Of a DNA stretch of 64,000 bases, positions 46,765 to 58,800 are shown in pieces. The notes under the pieces are model-generated. The model worked only from the letters and a program-made list of their open reading frames with translations, did no database searches and had not been told where the DNA came from. The number at the start of each line of letters is the position of its first letter. Within the stretch, counting starts at the first letter, position 1. The stretch is from Cavia porcellus (Eukaryota > Chordata > Mammalia > Rodentia > Caviidae). Where the stretch lies: the NCBI RefSeq assembly GCF_034190915.1, contig NW_026947506.1:36579748-36643747 (forward strand), in the 5' to 3' direction. The position numbers and the translations under genes were made by a program.

Positions 46765-46918
46765 GCCCGGTGTGGTGGCACATGACTGTAATCCCAGCAC
46801 TCAAGAGGCTGAGGCAAGTGGAGCACTGCAAGTTCAAGGCCAGCTTGGGCTATATAGTAAGTTTAAGGCCAGCCTGAACTACATATTGAGGCTCCATCCC
46901 TTAAAGAAAGAAAGAAAA
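46765..46918 (+). mobile_element. B1-type SINE
   Basis: 'gcccggtgtggtggcacatg', 'gtaatcccagcactcaagag', and duplicated 'aaggccagc' segments. Confidence 0.9.
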
Positions 46919-47667
46919 TATAAGCGGAGTCTGAAGCTTACTATAGTGCCAGAAAGTGAGGAAATGTTGGAGAAAAAAGATCAGAAGGGGCACAGCAAAG
47001 GAGCCAGTAGTCAACTTGGAAGAGAGCCCCCAGTAAGGAAAACCAGAACAGTTTGAGCCACAAAATAAATGATAGTATTATTCAATTATAACCCACAGAA
47101 CAAGCATTATGAGTCCGTGACTGAGTAAACAACGGGATAAAATAATTAAGTCTTAGAGAATTCTAAACAAGTGTAGCGGGATCAAGGGAACTAGAACACC
47201 ATTTTTTAAAACATCACAGTATTGACTGGTAGATGAGATGTGCAGACAAATGCAAAAATCATTGTATAGAACTTTAAGGAGAAGCAGGATATTTGCATAG
47301 CTTTAAAGTTATCTGCTCATTTCCAATATGTGTATTTTCCATAGTAATTATTTCTGAAATGCTTGTAAACTCTTTTATCAGTCCTCCCTCCAGGAAGTGT
47401 CACTTATTTCCCTTCTCTCTGGGTGTGCCCTGGACTTTGGGACTTGCTTCTAAGATAGAGTTCATAAAGAAATATGTAATAACTTTAGAGTGGTGAGACC
47501 ACCTAGATCACATCGTCAAAGTCACATACCCTGATCTTCCACAAGGTCAGAGCAGTTCATCCTTTTGTATTCTAGACTTATCCCAGGTATCTGTGATCCT
47601 ACAAAAACACCAGACCACCCAGTTATTCCACAGAATAGTTGACAAATACTACTGTCAAGAAATGTTA

Positions 47668-47795
47668 GGTGGATGTGGTAGCACATGCCTGTAATCCCAG
47701 CACTTAAGAGGCTGAGGTAGGAGGCTTGCTGCAAGTTCGAGGCCAGCCTGAACTGCATAGTGAAATTCTTGTCTCATAAAGACAAAAGAAAAAGA
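47668..47795 (+). mobile_element. B1-type SINE
   Basis: 'ggatgtggtagcacatgcct', 'gtaatcccagcacttaagag', 'gaggccagcctgaactgcat'. Confidence 0.9.
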
Positions 47796-48276
47796 AATGT
47801 CAAGGTTATGAAACACAAAGAAAGACTGAAAAGCTGTCAAGAGATTGGAGCCTAAATGTAACATTGGTAGCCTGCATCAGACTCGAAAGACCAAAAAAGG
47901 ACTTTAATGGAGAATAGAGTAAGTCTGAATGAAGTCTGAAAATACAGTTAAGAGTGTTGTACCAAAGTTACTATCCTAGACTTGATAGATATACAATGGA
48001 GATTCAAGACTTGAACATTGAGGGGAAGCTTGGGGAAAAATACATGGAAATTCTGTCCTTTCTGCATTTATTGTCTAGATAAATCCGAGATGATTTCAAA
48101 ATAAAATATTTTTTAAAAGAACCAACTTCTTGTCTTAGATTGACCATCAACTTTTTCTTTAGCAGTTAAGCCTTATTAGCCCTTGGTCTCATTTATATCT
48201 AAAGGAAAATATATATTTGGTAATTGATGTTGATTTTGGAATGTACTTGTTTTTAATACTATTTTTCTCTTTCCAG

Positions 48277-48401
48277 ATGAAGCACCTGTTACAGAAGTTC
48301 CCTCAACATTTGTGATCCTGTCTGTGTGCAGTTTAATGATATTAATAGTGTTAATTGCAAACTGTGTTTCCTGCTGTAAAGACCCAGAAATAGACTTTAA
48401 G
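48277..48401 (+). CDS. LMTK2: LMTK2 coding exon 2: second membrane segment
   Basis: Encodes the rest of codon 31 to residue 72. Residues 32-41 ([10 protein letters not shown]) form the short loop. About 42-61 ([20 protein letters not shown]) is a clear transmembrane helix. It is followed by [11 protein letters not shown], in which Cys63-Cys64 next to the membrane are plausible palmitoylation sites. In this family both ends of the hairpin are taken to face the cytosol, placing the kinase domain in the cytoplasm. The acceptor is tttctctttccag and the donor GTAAGG at 48402. The exon ends in phase 0. Confidence 0.97.
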
Positions 48402-49299
48402 GTAAGGACAGATTGCAAGAGTATTTGAAATCATCTTGTGACTTGCTTATCTATCATATAATGGTCTTATATCCCAGCTTCCTAGAAGCAGGGGTCAGCA
48501 GGGCCAGATAGGAAATATCTTCTGCCCTGTTTAGCAGTGAATAATACAGGCCATCCAGTCCCAGTGACAACTACGCAATCCTTAGCTGTGCTGTTGTACT
48601 GCGTCAAACACAGATACTGTATTTTGTTAACACATGACCATAGCTTTGTGTCAGTAAAATTTGCTTTATAAATGGGTGGTTTAAATTTGGTTCACTGGCT
48701 GTAGTTTGCCACCTCTGCCTTAGAACATACCTGACAATGGCACCTTTTGCGGTGAGTTGTAAGCTCTTATTGAGTGAGGAATACAGTGTGATGATCAATT
48801 TCACTTACCATGAAAAAGGAAGAACCAGGCAGGTTTTGTGTTTTTCCTAACTTTTCTAGGCTGGTGGATTTGTGATCATTAGATCACTGAGGTGAGGGGT
48901 TCCCCCATGTTTTGTATGTGAAGGAGAGTATTGAAACCTCAAGTTTACCTTGAAACTTTGAGTTTCCCAGAGAAAAGTGCTACCAACTGTAAAATCCTGG
49001 TTAGGGAGAGGTAACTGAAGATCTCCCTGCTGATGGGTAGACTTACCAGTAAACCAGATAGGAACTCCTACCCTGGAACTTGCTGTATGCCAACAGACCT
49101 ATGTTAATGCTCTGTATAGTACGGGAGAGAAGGAGTGGGGAACATGAGTACCTGCATGCAGAGAAAATGACCTTAATTTGTACTTAAGGCAAGCACAAGC
49201 ATCCTAAGGGTCACTGGCTCCAGTTAGAAAACAGAATTTTGTTCTTATCAACACTTTTTGGTTGAGCTGTAGACTGATGTTTAGAGCCTCGTTCCTGTT

Positions 49300-49412
49300 T
49301 TTTGTTTTTTGGTTTTTTTTTTTTTTTTTTTTTTTTTTGTACCAGGGATCAAACTCACTACCTCACACATTTGCCAGGCAAGCACTTATGCCACTGAGCT
49401 ATATCCCCAGCC
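49300..49412 (-). mobile_element. ID-related SINE with long poly-T
   Basis: About 25 T, then 'gtaccagggatcaaactcac' and 'actgagctatatccccagcc'. Confidence 0.9.
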
Positions 49413-50967
49413 AGATTGTTCCTGTTTTGATTGTGTGCTATCTTTATCTAGAGTGGTAGCTCTGAGGACTTTTCTGTATGTGCTCTCCTTAGGCCCAATA
49501 CTATGTCTACATTAAAAGTTTAGAATAGGGCTGCAGGCAGGGCTCACCAGCACAGGCTGTAGGCTTGAGTGAGCCTGCTTAGGCCAAGGGACTTTCTTCT
49601 TAGCACCAGCCCCTGGACAGTCACATCACTGCAGATCCTGCTCTGTCTGGACCTTCAGTGTCCAGGGCACAAGTGTAAGCAGAGATCTATATCCCTTCAC
49701 AGTCAGTCTTGCTGTGTGACTTTGCACAGAGCTCTGGCCAATTCAGGACAAAGATAAAGATAAATGTTGCTGACACTGAAGTTGGTCCCTTCTCGTGTTT
49801 CGTGATACCTCATACTTGCCTTCAGTTGTTCTCACAATTTCGAATGTTGTTATTGAATGAGGGAGGTGATTGTAACTTGGTGTCAAGGCTGGGAACCAGT
49901 ATTGTTATCCTGGGTGCCTAGATGATTCTGTTGCCAGGCCTCCTCCACTGTAGAGTTCACCTGACTGAATAAGGGTATTTATTGTCATCCGTGACTCTCT
50001 GGATTCCTTTGGATTTAGAGTTTGCAGTTTCAGAGTTGAACTATCCCAGGGAAGTTGCTTGAGACCAGGAAGCTACAGTCTGGTAGAGAGACTTGCCCAA
50101 GTTCGTCCAACAAAGCACTAGTGTAGCTATAAGAGTGACCCAGCTACATCTCACTTTTATTATTGTTACATGAAATCATCTCTGCTGCCAGATTTTGAGA
50201 AATACTATTTTTAAATTAGGTGTAATGACCCAGTCATTTTAATGGAAGAACGTTTACGAATGTCCTGAATGAAAACTGAACAGTTTCTTCTGTTCAGAAA
50301 TGCCTTCTGAGACTGAGTTTACAGTGTCTCAGTTTCCTTGCTCTTCTCTCCCACCAAATAGTAAATAATGTCCTTCAGTGCTTTCATATAACATAATGAC
50401 AGTAGCTTCTCACATACATCAAAAATAGATGTCAGAGAAACCTACCATTGTTAACTTTTGGTTTCTTATATTGCGTAGGGGCTAAGGGAAGGTAGTAGAA
50501 AAGGAAGACGGAAAAAGGATTTTGGCAGAAGAATGGAAAAGAGTCATGTCCACCGATGTGTTCTCAGCTTCAGTATGCTGTCCAGAGAGGTGGTAGATAC
50601 ATGAACAGACCAGCAACTTGCTAATCTAATTTCTCTATTAACCTATACCCCAAGAAACACCCACATCGTAGTCATGAGGATAGTAAGGGTCAAGAGGGAT
50701 TTCTACCCTAGAGTTTTTAAAAAGTTCCATAACCAATTTGTGCATTCTCATTTTTAAAATTACCATCTTTAGAAAATTGGATGCTCTTTATGGTAGTTAT
50801 GTTTCAATGCCACATAGTTCTGTGGTGTTTTGTTTTTGTTTGCTGGAAGGGGGACATACTCCGCATGGAACTCAAGACCTCCCCAGCCCTGCATACCACA
50901 CAGTTTATTTACTCTGGTCATTGTGGTTTAGATCCTGATAATTTTTCTACCAGGTGTTGTAGTTTTT

Positions 50968-51132
50968 GTTGTTGTTGTTATTTTGCTTTGCTTTTTGAAA
51001 CAGAGTCTCACTGTGTAGTTCAGGCTGACCTTGAACTTACTGTGTAGGCCAGGCTGGCCTTAAACTTGAAATTCTCCTGCATCAGCCTCTCAAGTGATGA
51101 GATTACTTGTGTATGCCACCACACCCAGCCCA
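50968..51132 (-). mobile_element. B1-type SINE with TSD
   Basis: 'caggctgaccttgaacttac', 'aggccaggctggccttaaac', 'caccacacccagcc'. A 14-bp duplication GTGTTGTAGTTTTT lies at 50954-50967 and 51133-51146. Confidence 0.92.
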
Positions 51133-51636
51133 GTGTTGTAGTTTTTCTATTGTTACTCTTTCCAGAGAAATAGACTCATTTAAACATATTTTTTCCTATG
51201 TCTCATAACTGTCTTCATTTTGATAGAAATCACATTGCAGTTAAAAACTACATATAAAATTTTAAAATAAATTTGTTTTAATTCAGCATGTAAAGAGACT
51301 TGTGAAAACAAATAATAATGTTAAAACAGTTGGATAAGCTCTTACAACTTAAAAATAAACTTAGAAATGCAGAAGAATATTTTCATTTTAAGATTCATGA
51401 TTATTATAGAAAATTTTTCCTTTAAATTCAACCTATCAGTTTTTAAAGTTACATCATATATGTGTAGTTTATTTTCAAATCTTGTTCTATTTGAAATTGA
51501 GGAGCACAATCACATATGCTTTTCTATTTGACATGAGTACGAGTTTCAGGGAAAATTAGAGCATTGTACTCCATATGAATGAATTGTCCTACCTAAAGTG
51601 TTAGTGATTTTTAATGTGTGCTCCCTTTGGTTTTAG

Positions 51637-51781
51637 GAATTTGAAGATAATTTTGATGATGAGATAGATTTCACACCACCAGCAGAAGACACCCCATCTG
51701 TTCAGTCCCCAGCAGAGGTCTTCACACTCTCAGTACCAAATATTTCACTCCCAGCTCCATCACAGTTCCAGCCTTCTGTGG
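51637..51781 (+). CDS. LMTK2: LMTK2 coding exon 3: acidic and proline-rich juxtamembrane linker
   Basis: Encodes residues 73-120 and the first base of codon 121. The start [12 protein letters not shown] is strongly acidic. A Pro/Ser/Thr-rich linker follows ([13 protein letters not shown], then [12 protein letters not shown]). It sits between the second membrane helix and the kinase domain. TPP and SP pairs are minimal proline-directed sites, of interest because the family is linked to CDK5, but no use of them can be read here. The donor GTAAGA at 51782 leaves phase 1. Confidence 0.97.
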
Positions 51782-52230
51782 GTAAGACCGAATGTTCTAA
51801 CATCAGCTTCCCATGAATTACTTCTGAGCAATGAAAATGGAAAAAAAACCCTTTTGTTACATTCATAAAATAGTGGCTGCCCATCTTCTCCTCTGCTTGT
51901 GTGTTTCCTTGCTTTCTGCTCTCAGTGAAATTGTGATCTAGTCAGGTCCATCACATCCTGCAGAAGCTGTTTTGCCCTTGCTGGCCTTAGGGACTGGCAT
52001 AAGAATAGGACGGCTTCCCTAGTGTACTGAACCCGAACCCTTTGACATAGCTCCTGTCCTTTGTGACTGCTTTGGACTTAGGTTGTCTTGCTGAGCAGAC
52101 ATTGCTGTCTCCTCTGGGATGTGCTGCAAGTGGAGAGATAGAAAGTACTGGATATGTTAATAAGATTGGCTCCTTAAAGTAGAAGTTTGATTAGATGTTA
52201 ATTGATTCCTTGTTATAAAATAGAGTATGA

Positions 52231-52404
52231 CTGTTGGATTTGGTGGCACATGCCTGTAATCCCAGTACTTAGGAGGCTGAAGCAGGAGGATTGCCGTGAG
52301 TTCAAGGCCAACTGGGCTACATAGGAAGTTCAGTGCCAGCCTGGGCTACATAGTGAGATCCTGTGTCAAAAAAAAAAAAAAAAAAAAAACAAAAAAAAAA
52401 AAAC
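52231..52404 (+). mobile_element. B1-type SINE with long A-rich tail
   Basis: 'tggatttggtggcacatgcc', 'tgtaatcccagtacttagga', duplicated 'gcctgggctacatag' region and a tail of about 35 A with one C. Confidence 0.9.
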
Positions 52405-53609
52405 AAAGAATATAACAAATAGTGATTCAAAAAGGGAGTTTTTCCAAGATTCCTAAAAGAAAGCTGTTTCTAAGTCTATAGGTGCAGGCCCTGCTTTTTG
52501 TGGTACCCTGCATACCATGTGGGATATGTTTAGGGCAGTATAAACTCAAGTTTATACTTCTCTTAGGTATACATAACTAAAAGAAAAAGTAAGATGAAGT
52601 ATGATTCTGCTGGTGCCTCTTTTGTAAAGTATTTGTTGAATCAGGTGTATTTAATGTTTATAAGTTTCACAACATTAGCAAATAATGGCATGTAGTATTT
52701 AGCCTTAATCTTTGTAAGTGACATTAACCTAACTTCAGCGGGAATAATGAAGGAAACCTACTGTATTCTTGGGACAGTTTAGTAGGCTTATTGCTAAACA
52801 GAACTACTTTGTTATTACTTATTTGATAATTTGCTTTCCTGGTACTTAAGAATAGCTTTAAAAGGCTGCTTAGAGCTTTTGCAGGCCTGTCATTTAACCC
52901 CTCTGAATTAATTTAAGTGGTAGAATTCCCAACTCAGATCAGCATCTACTAGTAGGAAAGAAACTCAGACCCAAACCATAGGAAGAATAGTGGTGAAGCC
53001 CATCTTGGACACAGCTGAGCCTTGATCCCCACTGGCACTCTTTCTCTGTCCGTGTTGGCTTGCCCCTGTGACATCTCTCTTCTGTCATGAATGTGGCTGC
53101 TGGCAAGTCCAGGTCTATCTTCTTGTAGTTTTGCAATCAAAGAGGAAGGGTCTTTCTCTGTCCTTGGATCAGCAGGAAAACCTGGGAGAAGCATTCTGAT
53201 TGGCCTCAGAGCCATTAGGTAGAAGGAGAACCAGGTAAGAGACCGGCAACTTCTCTTTAAGATCTGTTGGAATAGATGGGGACACAGAGAAATTATGAGC
53301 TAGGTAGCCATCCTGACTTTTATCTGTATCCATCCTTTCTGTTTTACTGAAGCCTTCTATTCTAAAATTACTCTTAATAGAAGGAGAAACTGTTTAAGTT
53401 TCTCTGCGTAGAATATGCAAAATATTTTTATTATCTTGGTTTATCAAAGGCCTTTCCAAGCATGACACTAAGGCTAAAAGCCATAAAAGAAAATATGACC
53501 AAATCTGATTGATGAAATGAAATAATTCTCCATGGAAAAATAAATCATATGCTGATTGGACATAATACCAAAATGTATTTGTAAACTGCAGTAAAAAATC
53601 ATTATATAT

Positions 53610-53997
53610 TGTCTTAGTTGCTTTTCTCTTGTGGTTGAGACAAAATACCTGACCCCCAAAGTTAAGGGAAGAAAGGTTTATTAGCTCACAGTGTAGAGGT
53701 TTTAGTCCATAATTGCTGGCTTCAAGGTAGAGTGGTTTGTCAAACGAGAGCAGTTCATGGGGCAGACTGTAGCAAAGAGACAAGAGGCAGAAGAACAAGC
53801 CTCTTTCTGTCCCTAGGGTGGGTGTAGCTCTCACACCCTTAATCCTAGCTGGAGCTGTGCCAAACCAATCAGTGGACTGATTTGCTCATCACACAGTCTT
53901 GATCCCAGCACCACACACTCTAAATACACACTCTGAAAAGCTTGCCCCCTATTAGTGCATGGGGCTTTAGGGGGACATCTAAACACAAACCATAACA
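53610..53997 (-). mobile_element. Solo MaLR-type LTR (388 bp)
   Basis: A complete LTR bounded by TG...CA. In element orientation it begins TGTTATGGTTTGTGTTTAGA and ends with 'caagagaaaagcaactaaga'-CA. A plausible poly(A) signal, AATAAA, lies near the end (ctaataaacctttcttccc, reverse of about 53670-53690). A 5-bp duplication TATAT flanks it (53605-53609 and 53998-54002). No internal retroviral sequence is present, so it is solo. The layout matches rodent MaLR (ORR1/MT-like) LTRs. Confidence 0.88.
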
Positions 53998-54189
53998 TAT
54001 ATAAGAGCTCACACAAATGTGTAGTAAAAGAGTAAGAAATAACTCCACTAGAAAAGATAAGCTGAGGCTATGAAAGAAGAAAATCATGGGAAGAAATTCA
54101 AAAGGCTAATAAATGGGAGAACTTTATTATTAATTTAAAAATACAAACTTCAAGTAAGATAATAAGTAAAGATGAAAAGAAAGAACACT

Positions 54190-54290
54190 AAGGTTGGGTG
54201 GTAGCGCACATTCCTGTGGATGCTGAGGTGGAAAGGTAATTTGAGACCAGTCTGGGCAACACAGCAGGATGATCTTAAAAAAAAAAAAAG
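54190..54290 (+). mobile_element. B1-type SINE fragment
   Basis: 'aaggttgggtggtagcgcac', 'tttgagaccagtctgggcaa' and a terminal A run. Confidence 0.7.
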
Positions 54291-54294
54291 AGGC

Positions 54295-55250
54295 ACCAGG
54301 TGACTGGTGAGTATCTGGATTGTTTCTATTTTGCTATTAAAAATAAAGCTTTAAAAAAATAAATAATGCTTTTACGAACGGTGTCTGCAACATTGTTGTT
54401 GTACTAATGTATGTTATTGTAGAATATATTTTTAGAAATAGTAAAACTGTGTATGTTCTTAAAATTTTAATGGATATTACCAGTTAATCCACCTCAGAAG
54501 TTGTACCAATTTATATTTCTGCTGATTGGGCATCAGTGGTTTGTGCTGTTATATATGAAGTAAGTTGGTATCAATTCAAACTAGATTATTATAAATTTAG
54601 AATGTTAACTGTAATTCCCATGGAAACCACTAAAAATAAAAGGAAATCAAAGTGGCACACACAAAAAGAAAAAAGTCGCATATATACAAAAATAGATTTT
54701 TTTTGATGAACAGGTTTCCTGATGTTAATATAGTCAACTGTCTTGTTAGAGCCAAAATTTACTAGTCTCTTTTAGAGTTCTTTTAAGGTATATCTCTACA
54801 GATAACTTTTTTAATGTTGAAGAAATATTTCCCTTTTCTGTGTTCAAAATAACTTCTTTCTTCCTTTCTTTTCTTTTTTTAATGTAGTATAGGGTAAGGG
54901 TCTAGTTTTAACTCTTTTCCACGTGGCTATCCAGTTTTCTGAATAATGGTGTTTGGAGTTGTTTCTCTCACTGAATTGTCTGGGCATCCTTTATGAAAAT
55001 CAATACACTATTTTGAATTTATTTCTGGATTCTGAGTTATATTGATTTATATGCCTGTCCTTATGCTAATAGATACCACTCTGTTTTGATTACTGTCATT
55101 TGAGTTTTGTGGTAGAAGTGGAGAAGTGTGGGTCCTACAACTTTGTTTTTCTTTTCAAAAAATTTTGTTGTTATTTGGGATCCTTTGCAATTCATGTAAA
55201 TTCGATTAATGTTTCTAATTTCTATTTCTACAGAACACACTACTGAGATT
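54295..55250 (-). mobile_element. Old L1M fragments (3' end and ORF2 part)
   Basis: 54295-54560 has 'tcttaaaattttaatggata' and 'gttgtaccaatttatatttc' (old L1 3' type). 54890-55200 has 'ctatccagttttctgaataa', 'ggcatcctttatgaaaatca' and 'tactctgttttgattactgt'-like ORF2 sequence on the reverse strand. Confidence 0.65.
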
Positions 55251-55259
55251 TTGGTATGA

Positions 55260-56160
55260 ATTGACATTATTTTGTTTTATTATTTTGATTCCCTTCTCAT
55301 TCTTTTTGAATGTATTTTTAGATATTTGCTTAGTGGTTATAATAAAGATTATAAGTAACCTCTTGCATTTCTAACAGTTGGGTTAAACTTGACATAATGA
55401 AAATTGCTCCCATACAGCACATTCCCTCCTTTTACATTGTTACACATTACAACTTCATTCATTTTATGCCCATTAACATGGATTTATAATTTTAAAGCCT
55501 ATTTTAAATCACTTTGGAAATAAAAAAGAGGAACTCTACGCAATAATAGAACAATACTGGCTGATCTGTTACCCGTTTGGTTATGCTTGCCGGAGATCTT
55601 CATTTCTTCATACAGCTCGAGTTACTGTTTGCTGTCCTTTTGTTTCTTCCTGCAGGAACATTTGTTGTAGGCCAGGTATATTAGCTATAAATTATACATT
55701 CATTCATCTGAGGATATTGTAATTTCTCTTTCATTTCTGAAAGAGTTTTTCCAAGACAGAATTCTTGATTCACTGGTCTTTTCAGTCAATACTTGTCTTG
55801 TGAGCCCACTGCTTTCTGGTCTGCCTTTTTTTTTTTTTTCCATGAGTAATGGCGATTAATCTTATTGAGGATCCCATGTGCATAAATGAGTTATCTTTCT
55901 CTTGTTGCTTACAAGAGTTTGATTCTGGTTTTCTGTAGTTTGATTCTGGTTTTCTGTAGCTTAATTTTAGTATGTCTTGATGCGGGTCTCTTTGAGCTTA
56001 ATGTTAGAGTTTGGTGAATGTGTAGATTCATGTCCTTTAGCAGGTTTGGGGCATTTTTACCATTATGTCTTCAAATGTTTTTTCTCTCATTCTCATCTTC
56101 CTTCCAATACTCCTGTTATGTCTGTATTGGTCCACTTGGTGGTGTTCCCACACTAGAACT
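55260..56160 (-). mobile_element. Old HAL1 / L1M ORF1-type fragment
   Basis: 'cccactgctttctggtctgc', 'tgggtctctttgagctt'-like text, 'tttggggcatttttaccatt' and 'tattggtccacttggtggtg' follow the order of ancient mammalian HAL1/L1 ORF1 on the reverse strand. A 21-base unit is duplicated at 55921-55962. Confidence 0.65.
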
Positions 56161-56399
56161 GTTGGATCAGAAAAACAGTGCAAAGTAGTAATGACTCAAG
56201 TGGAATACACATTCAGAAATATTGTCAGTATTAAAATATGCAAATGTTCTATCATTATTTGAAATCAGTCTTCTGTATATTTGTTTCTAACTTTATTAGC
56301 ACAGGCATTAAATTTATATTAGTATTTGTACCTCAGATGTTAGGTATTTAACATTTATTTTAGTTAGACACTTAAATTCTTAATTTCTTTTTACTACAG

Positions 56400-56473
56400 A
56401 AGGTTTGAAGTCTCAAGTTGCCCGCCACAGTCTAAACTATATACAGGAAATTGGAAATGGCTGGTTTGGAAAG
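56400..56473 (+). CDS. LMTK2: LMTK2 coding exon 4: start of kinase domain, glycine loop
   Basis: Completes codon 121 and encodes to residue 145: [19 protein letters not shown], then NGWFGK. The ATP-binding glycine loop is I138-G139-N140-G141-W142-F143-G144-K145, completed by V146 of exon 5, so the intron falls between the last two residues of the GxGxxGxV motif. This is the normal start of a protein kinase domain. The acceptor is tttactacag and the donor GTAAAG at 56474, phase 0. A 74-base exon this small depends on good splice signals, and the donor is slightly weaker than the others. Confidence 0.97.
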
Positions 56474-56644
56474 GTAAAGTGTTTTTCAGTTTTATTTTTT
56501 TGCCTCCAGATTAATCAGTTTAGGATTTGTATTAATTGATGTTCCACATTCTGTGTAGATATTGCTGTATGAATAGAGTTTCCCTGTTGTACCCTGTAAC
56601 CACATAGGAACGTGAGCTCTAGCATTCCTAGATGTGCAGCTCTT

Positions 56645-56855
56645 TTTAGAAGGGTGTCTTGATTCATTTAGGCTGCTATAACAAAGTGCATAACAAAGTG
56701 CATAAATTGGGCAACTAATAAACAACAAAAATGTATTCTTACCTTTTGGAGATGAGAAAGTCCAAGATCAAGTTGTGCTGACTGATTCACCTTCTGGCGC
56801 ATGAATTCTACTTCTTGCTATGTATTCGCGTGGTAGAAGTCTAAAGCCGCTTTCT
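56645..56855 (-). mobile_element. MLT1-type MaLR LTR fragment
   Basis: 'tttaggctgctataacaaag', 'aataaacaacaaaaatgtat' and 'gaaagtccaagatcaagttg' are the reverse-strand 3' end of an MLT1/MST-type LTR. Confidence 0.7.
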
Positions 56856-56859
56856 GGAG

Positions 56860-56992
56860 GTGCCCTGCCTATAATCCTTGCACTCAGGAGGCTGAGGTAG
56901 GAGGATCACTAAAGGTCCACGCCAGCCTGGGCTGCATAATAAGATCAAGGCTTGTCTGTGTTACATGGTGAGATCCTGTCCCAAAAAAAAAA
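56860..56992 (+). mobile_element. B1-type SINE, 5'-truncated
   Basis: 'cactcaggaggctgaggtag', 'cgccagcctgggctgcataa', A-rich end. Confidence 0.85.
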
Positions 56993-56994
56993 AT

Positions 56995-57022
56995 GGAGGG
57001 AGAGAGAGAGAGAGAGAGAGAT
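56995..57022. repeat. (GA)n microsatellite
   Basis: About 11 GA units directly after the B1 tail. Confidence 0.93.
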
Positions 57023-58701
57023 AGTTTCATTCGTTTCTCAGACTGGCTCCAGAATCCTGGGCTCTACATGCATTCATTATCTATGCAGACAGTTCTAAAG
57101 TGCTTTAGGTGCTATAAGGGCAACTGGAAGTGCAGGTCCAGAGTTCAAGAGGTCAGAAGAGGGAGAACCAGAATACAGATGATACAGGATTTCAAGCAGC
57201 AAGTCTAGATGAATTCATTGAGGACTTCAAGATGAAGATAAAAGGGAAGTAAAAGTATTAAACCCTTAAGCCCTGCCGCAGGATAGATCAGTGCAGTCAA
57301 GGCAGCCACTGAGGAAGGAGCCTGCCTCCTGAGAGGAGCATTTGGAACGTGGACTGAGAATGGAAAACTGGCTGAGAATGTGGTCCAGGAGGTCAGTTGC
57401 ATGACAGGAAGTGCTGCAGCTTCCAGAGTGAGCAAGATCAAAACCGGGAGAATGAGGACTCGGGAACATTGGTATCCTTGGTACCCTGGCAGGAGACTAT
57501 AGAGGGAAATAGCAATGGCACAGCCTTGCAAGGAAAGAGTTCAAGAAAGGCAAAGGAAAAGACAGTTCTTTTGAGTTTTACTTTTAAGAAGAACAGAAAC
57601 CTGGAGAAGTATGTGTCTGGGGATATCCTGAGGCCCAGGGACAGGTTTTATGATATACTCTTTGCATAGGATGGGAAGCTGTTTCAGCATATTTGCATGT
57701 AGGGAGGACTCTGATGGTGCAGGAGAGAAAAGGTAGTCATAGGCACAAAGTCCTTGATGATCAAGAGGTCAGGGTTGCTAGAGTTGTAGGGCTTGGAACT
57801 GTGGTAGAGGCATTTTCTTTCCTAATGAGGTCGTAGCAGAGGGTGTGGACACAGGTACATTGGGTGGTGTTAAAATGAGGATGTTCACTTCTGATGGTCA
57901 TTCCAGTGGCTGGGAGGCCTGTTTTTCCCTTAAGAGAGAAAAGACACATAGGAAGTCTGAACAGGAGATGTGAAAGTTGTGAGAGAAAGAGAATCAGCTG
58001 GTGAAATGCAGGAGGGCGGTGCTGAGGACCTGACAGATGTGTAAGAGCAGTCATCGTGGTAGTGTTTTTCTCGGCTGTTGATGTTTATTGTAGGCTGGTA
58101 GTTGAGTGTAACCAGCACCAGGGTTTGGCTGAGCTGTTTCAGAGACAGCAAGGAGTGAAGGGTAGAAGGGGAGTGAGGGAGGCTTGTGAGAAAGCTGTTG
58201 TCAGCATTGGATTCAGAGAGCAAATTGGACATGTATGGTGCATAGAGGTGAATTAGGTAACGAAACTGGTGGAAAAGGAGAGTCGGAATTCAAGGTTTGG
58301 GCCATAAGATGATTATTAGCTAGGCCTAGACCCATGAAGGAGCTGCTGAGAAAGTAAAAAGAATGATCAGAGATGAGGTAAAAGAACTGAGAGGTCCAGG
58401 CGTTACATGAATTGTCCCTGAAGATAGTGAGCACAATGCTAGTGATGATGGGGCAAGAAGCTGAGCCCTTTGTTACCCCCTTTAAATTGACATCTCAAGA
58501 TTGTTATGTTTATTACCTGTTATAGTTATGTATGTGCGCAAAGTGGTCTTTTGAGACAAAAATATAAATTAATTATCAGAATTTTTTATTCTCTTAAGTC
58601 TTCTGCTTTATATTCCTGATAAATATACTGAGTTCTGTTCAAGTTTTTACTTAATCTAGAGTATTAAAATTAATTTACTTTATAAAAATATAATTTTTTT
58701 G

Positions 58702-58800
58702 GTCCGGGGATTTTAGCTCAGCTATGTAAGTGCCTGCCTGGCAAGCATAAGGTCGCAAGTTTAATCCCTCATACCAAAAAAAATAATAATAATAATAATT
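58702..58800 (+). mobile_element. ID-related SINE with (AAT)n tail
   Basis: 'ccggggattttagctcagct', 'aagtttaatccctcatacca', then six ATA/AAT units. Confidence 0.85.

Larger units (their letters stand above)
24176..48276 (+). other. LMTK2: LMTK2 intron 1 (about 24.1 kb)
   Basis: GTGAG donor and TTTCCAG acceptor. It contains at least four clear ID SINEs, many B1 and B1-dID copies, MIR and L2 relics, a MaLR LTR, microsatellites and a Z-DNA-prone tract, listed separately. Stretches without a recognised feature are about 24440-25140, 25220-25800, 26810-28085, 28260-29190, 29320-29750, 29910-31220, 35005-35600, 38970-40000, 40120-40850, 40990-41760, 43235-46030, 46205-46760 and 46920-47660. No additional LMTK2-like exon was seen. 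Confidence 0.9.
48402..51636 (+). other. LMTK2: LMTK2 intron 2 (about 3.2 kb)
   Basis: GTAAGG donor and 'ctttggttttag' acceptor. It contains an ID SINE and a B1. The rest (48402-49300, 49415-50950, 51150-51636) shows no recognised feature. Confidence 0.93.
51782..56399 (+). other. LMTK2: LMTK2 intron 3 (about 4.6 kb)
   Basis: GTAAGA donor and 'ttttactacag' acceptor. It contains B1 copies, a solo MaLR LTR and old L1M/HAL1 sequence. No feature was recognised in 51782-52225 or 52410-53600. Confidence 0.93.

Noticed and set aside
57205..58434. Several 70-108 codon frames on both strands in intron 4
   Set aside because: Purine-biased sequence gives long frames on both strands. No splice-bounded or conserved segment is seen inside LMTK2 intron 4.
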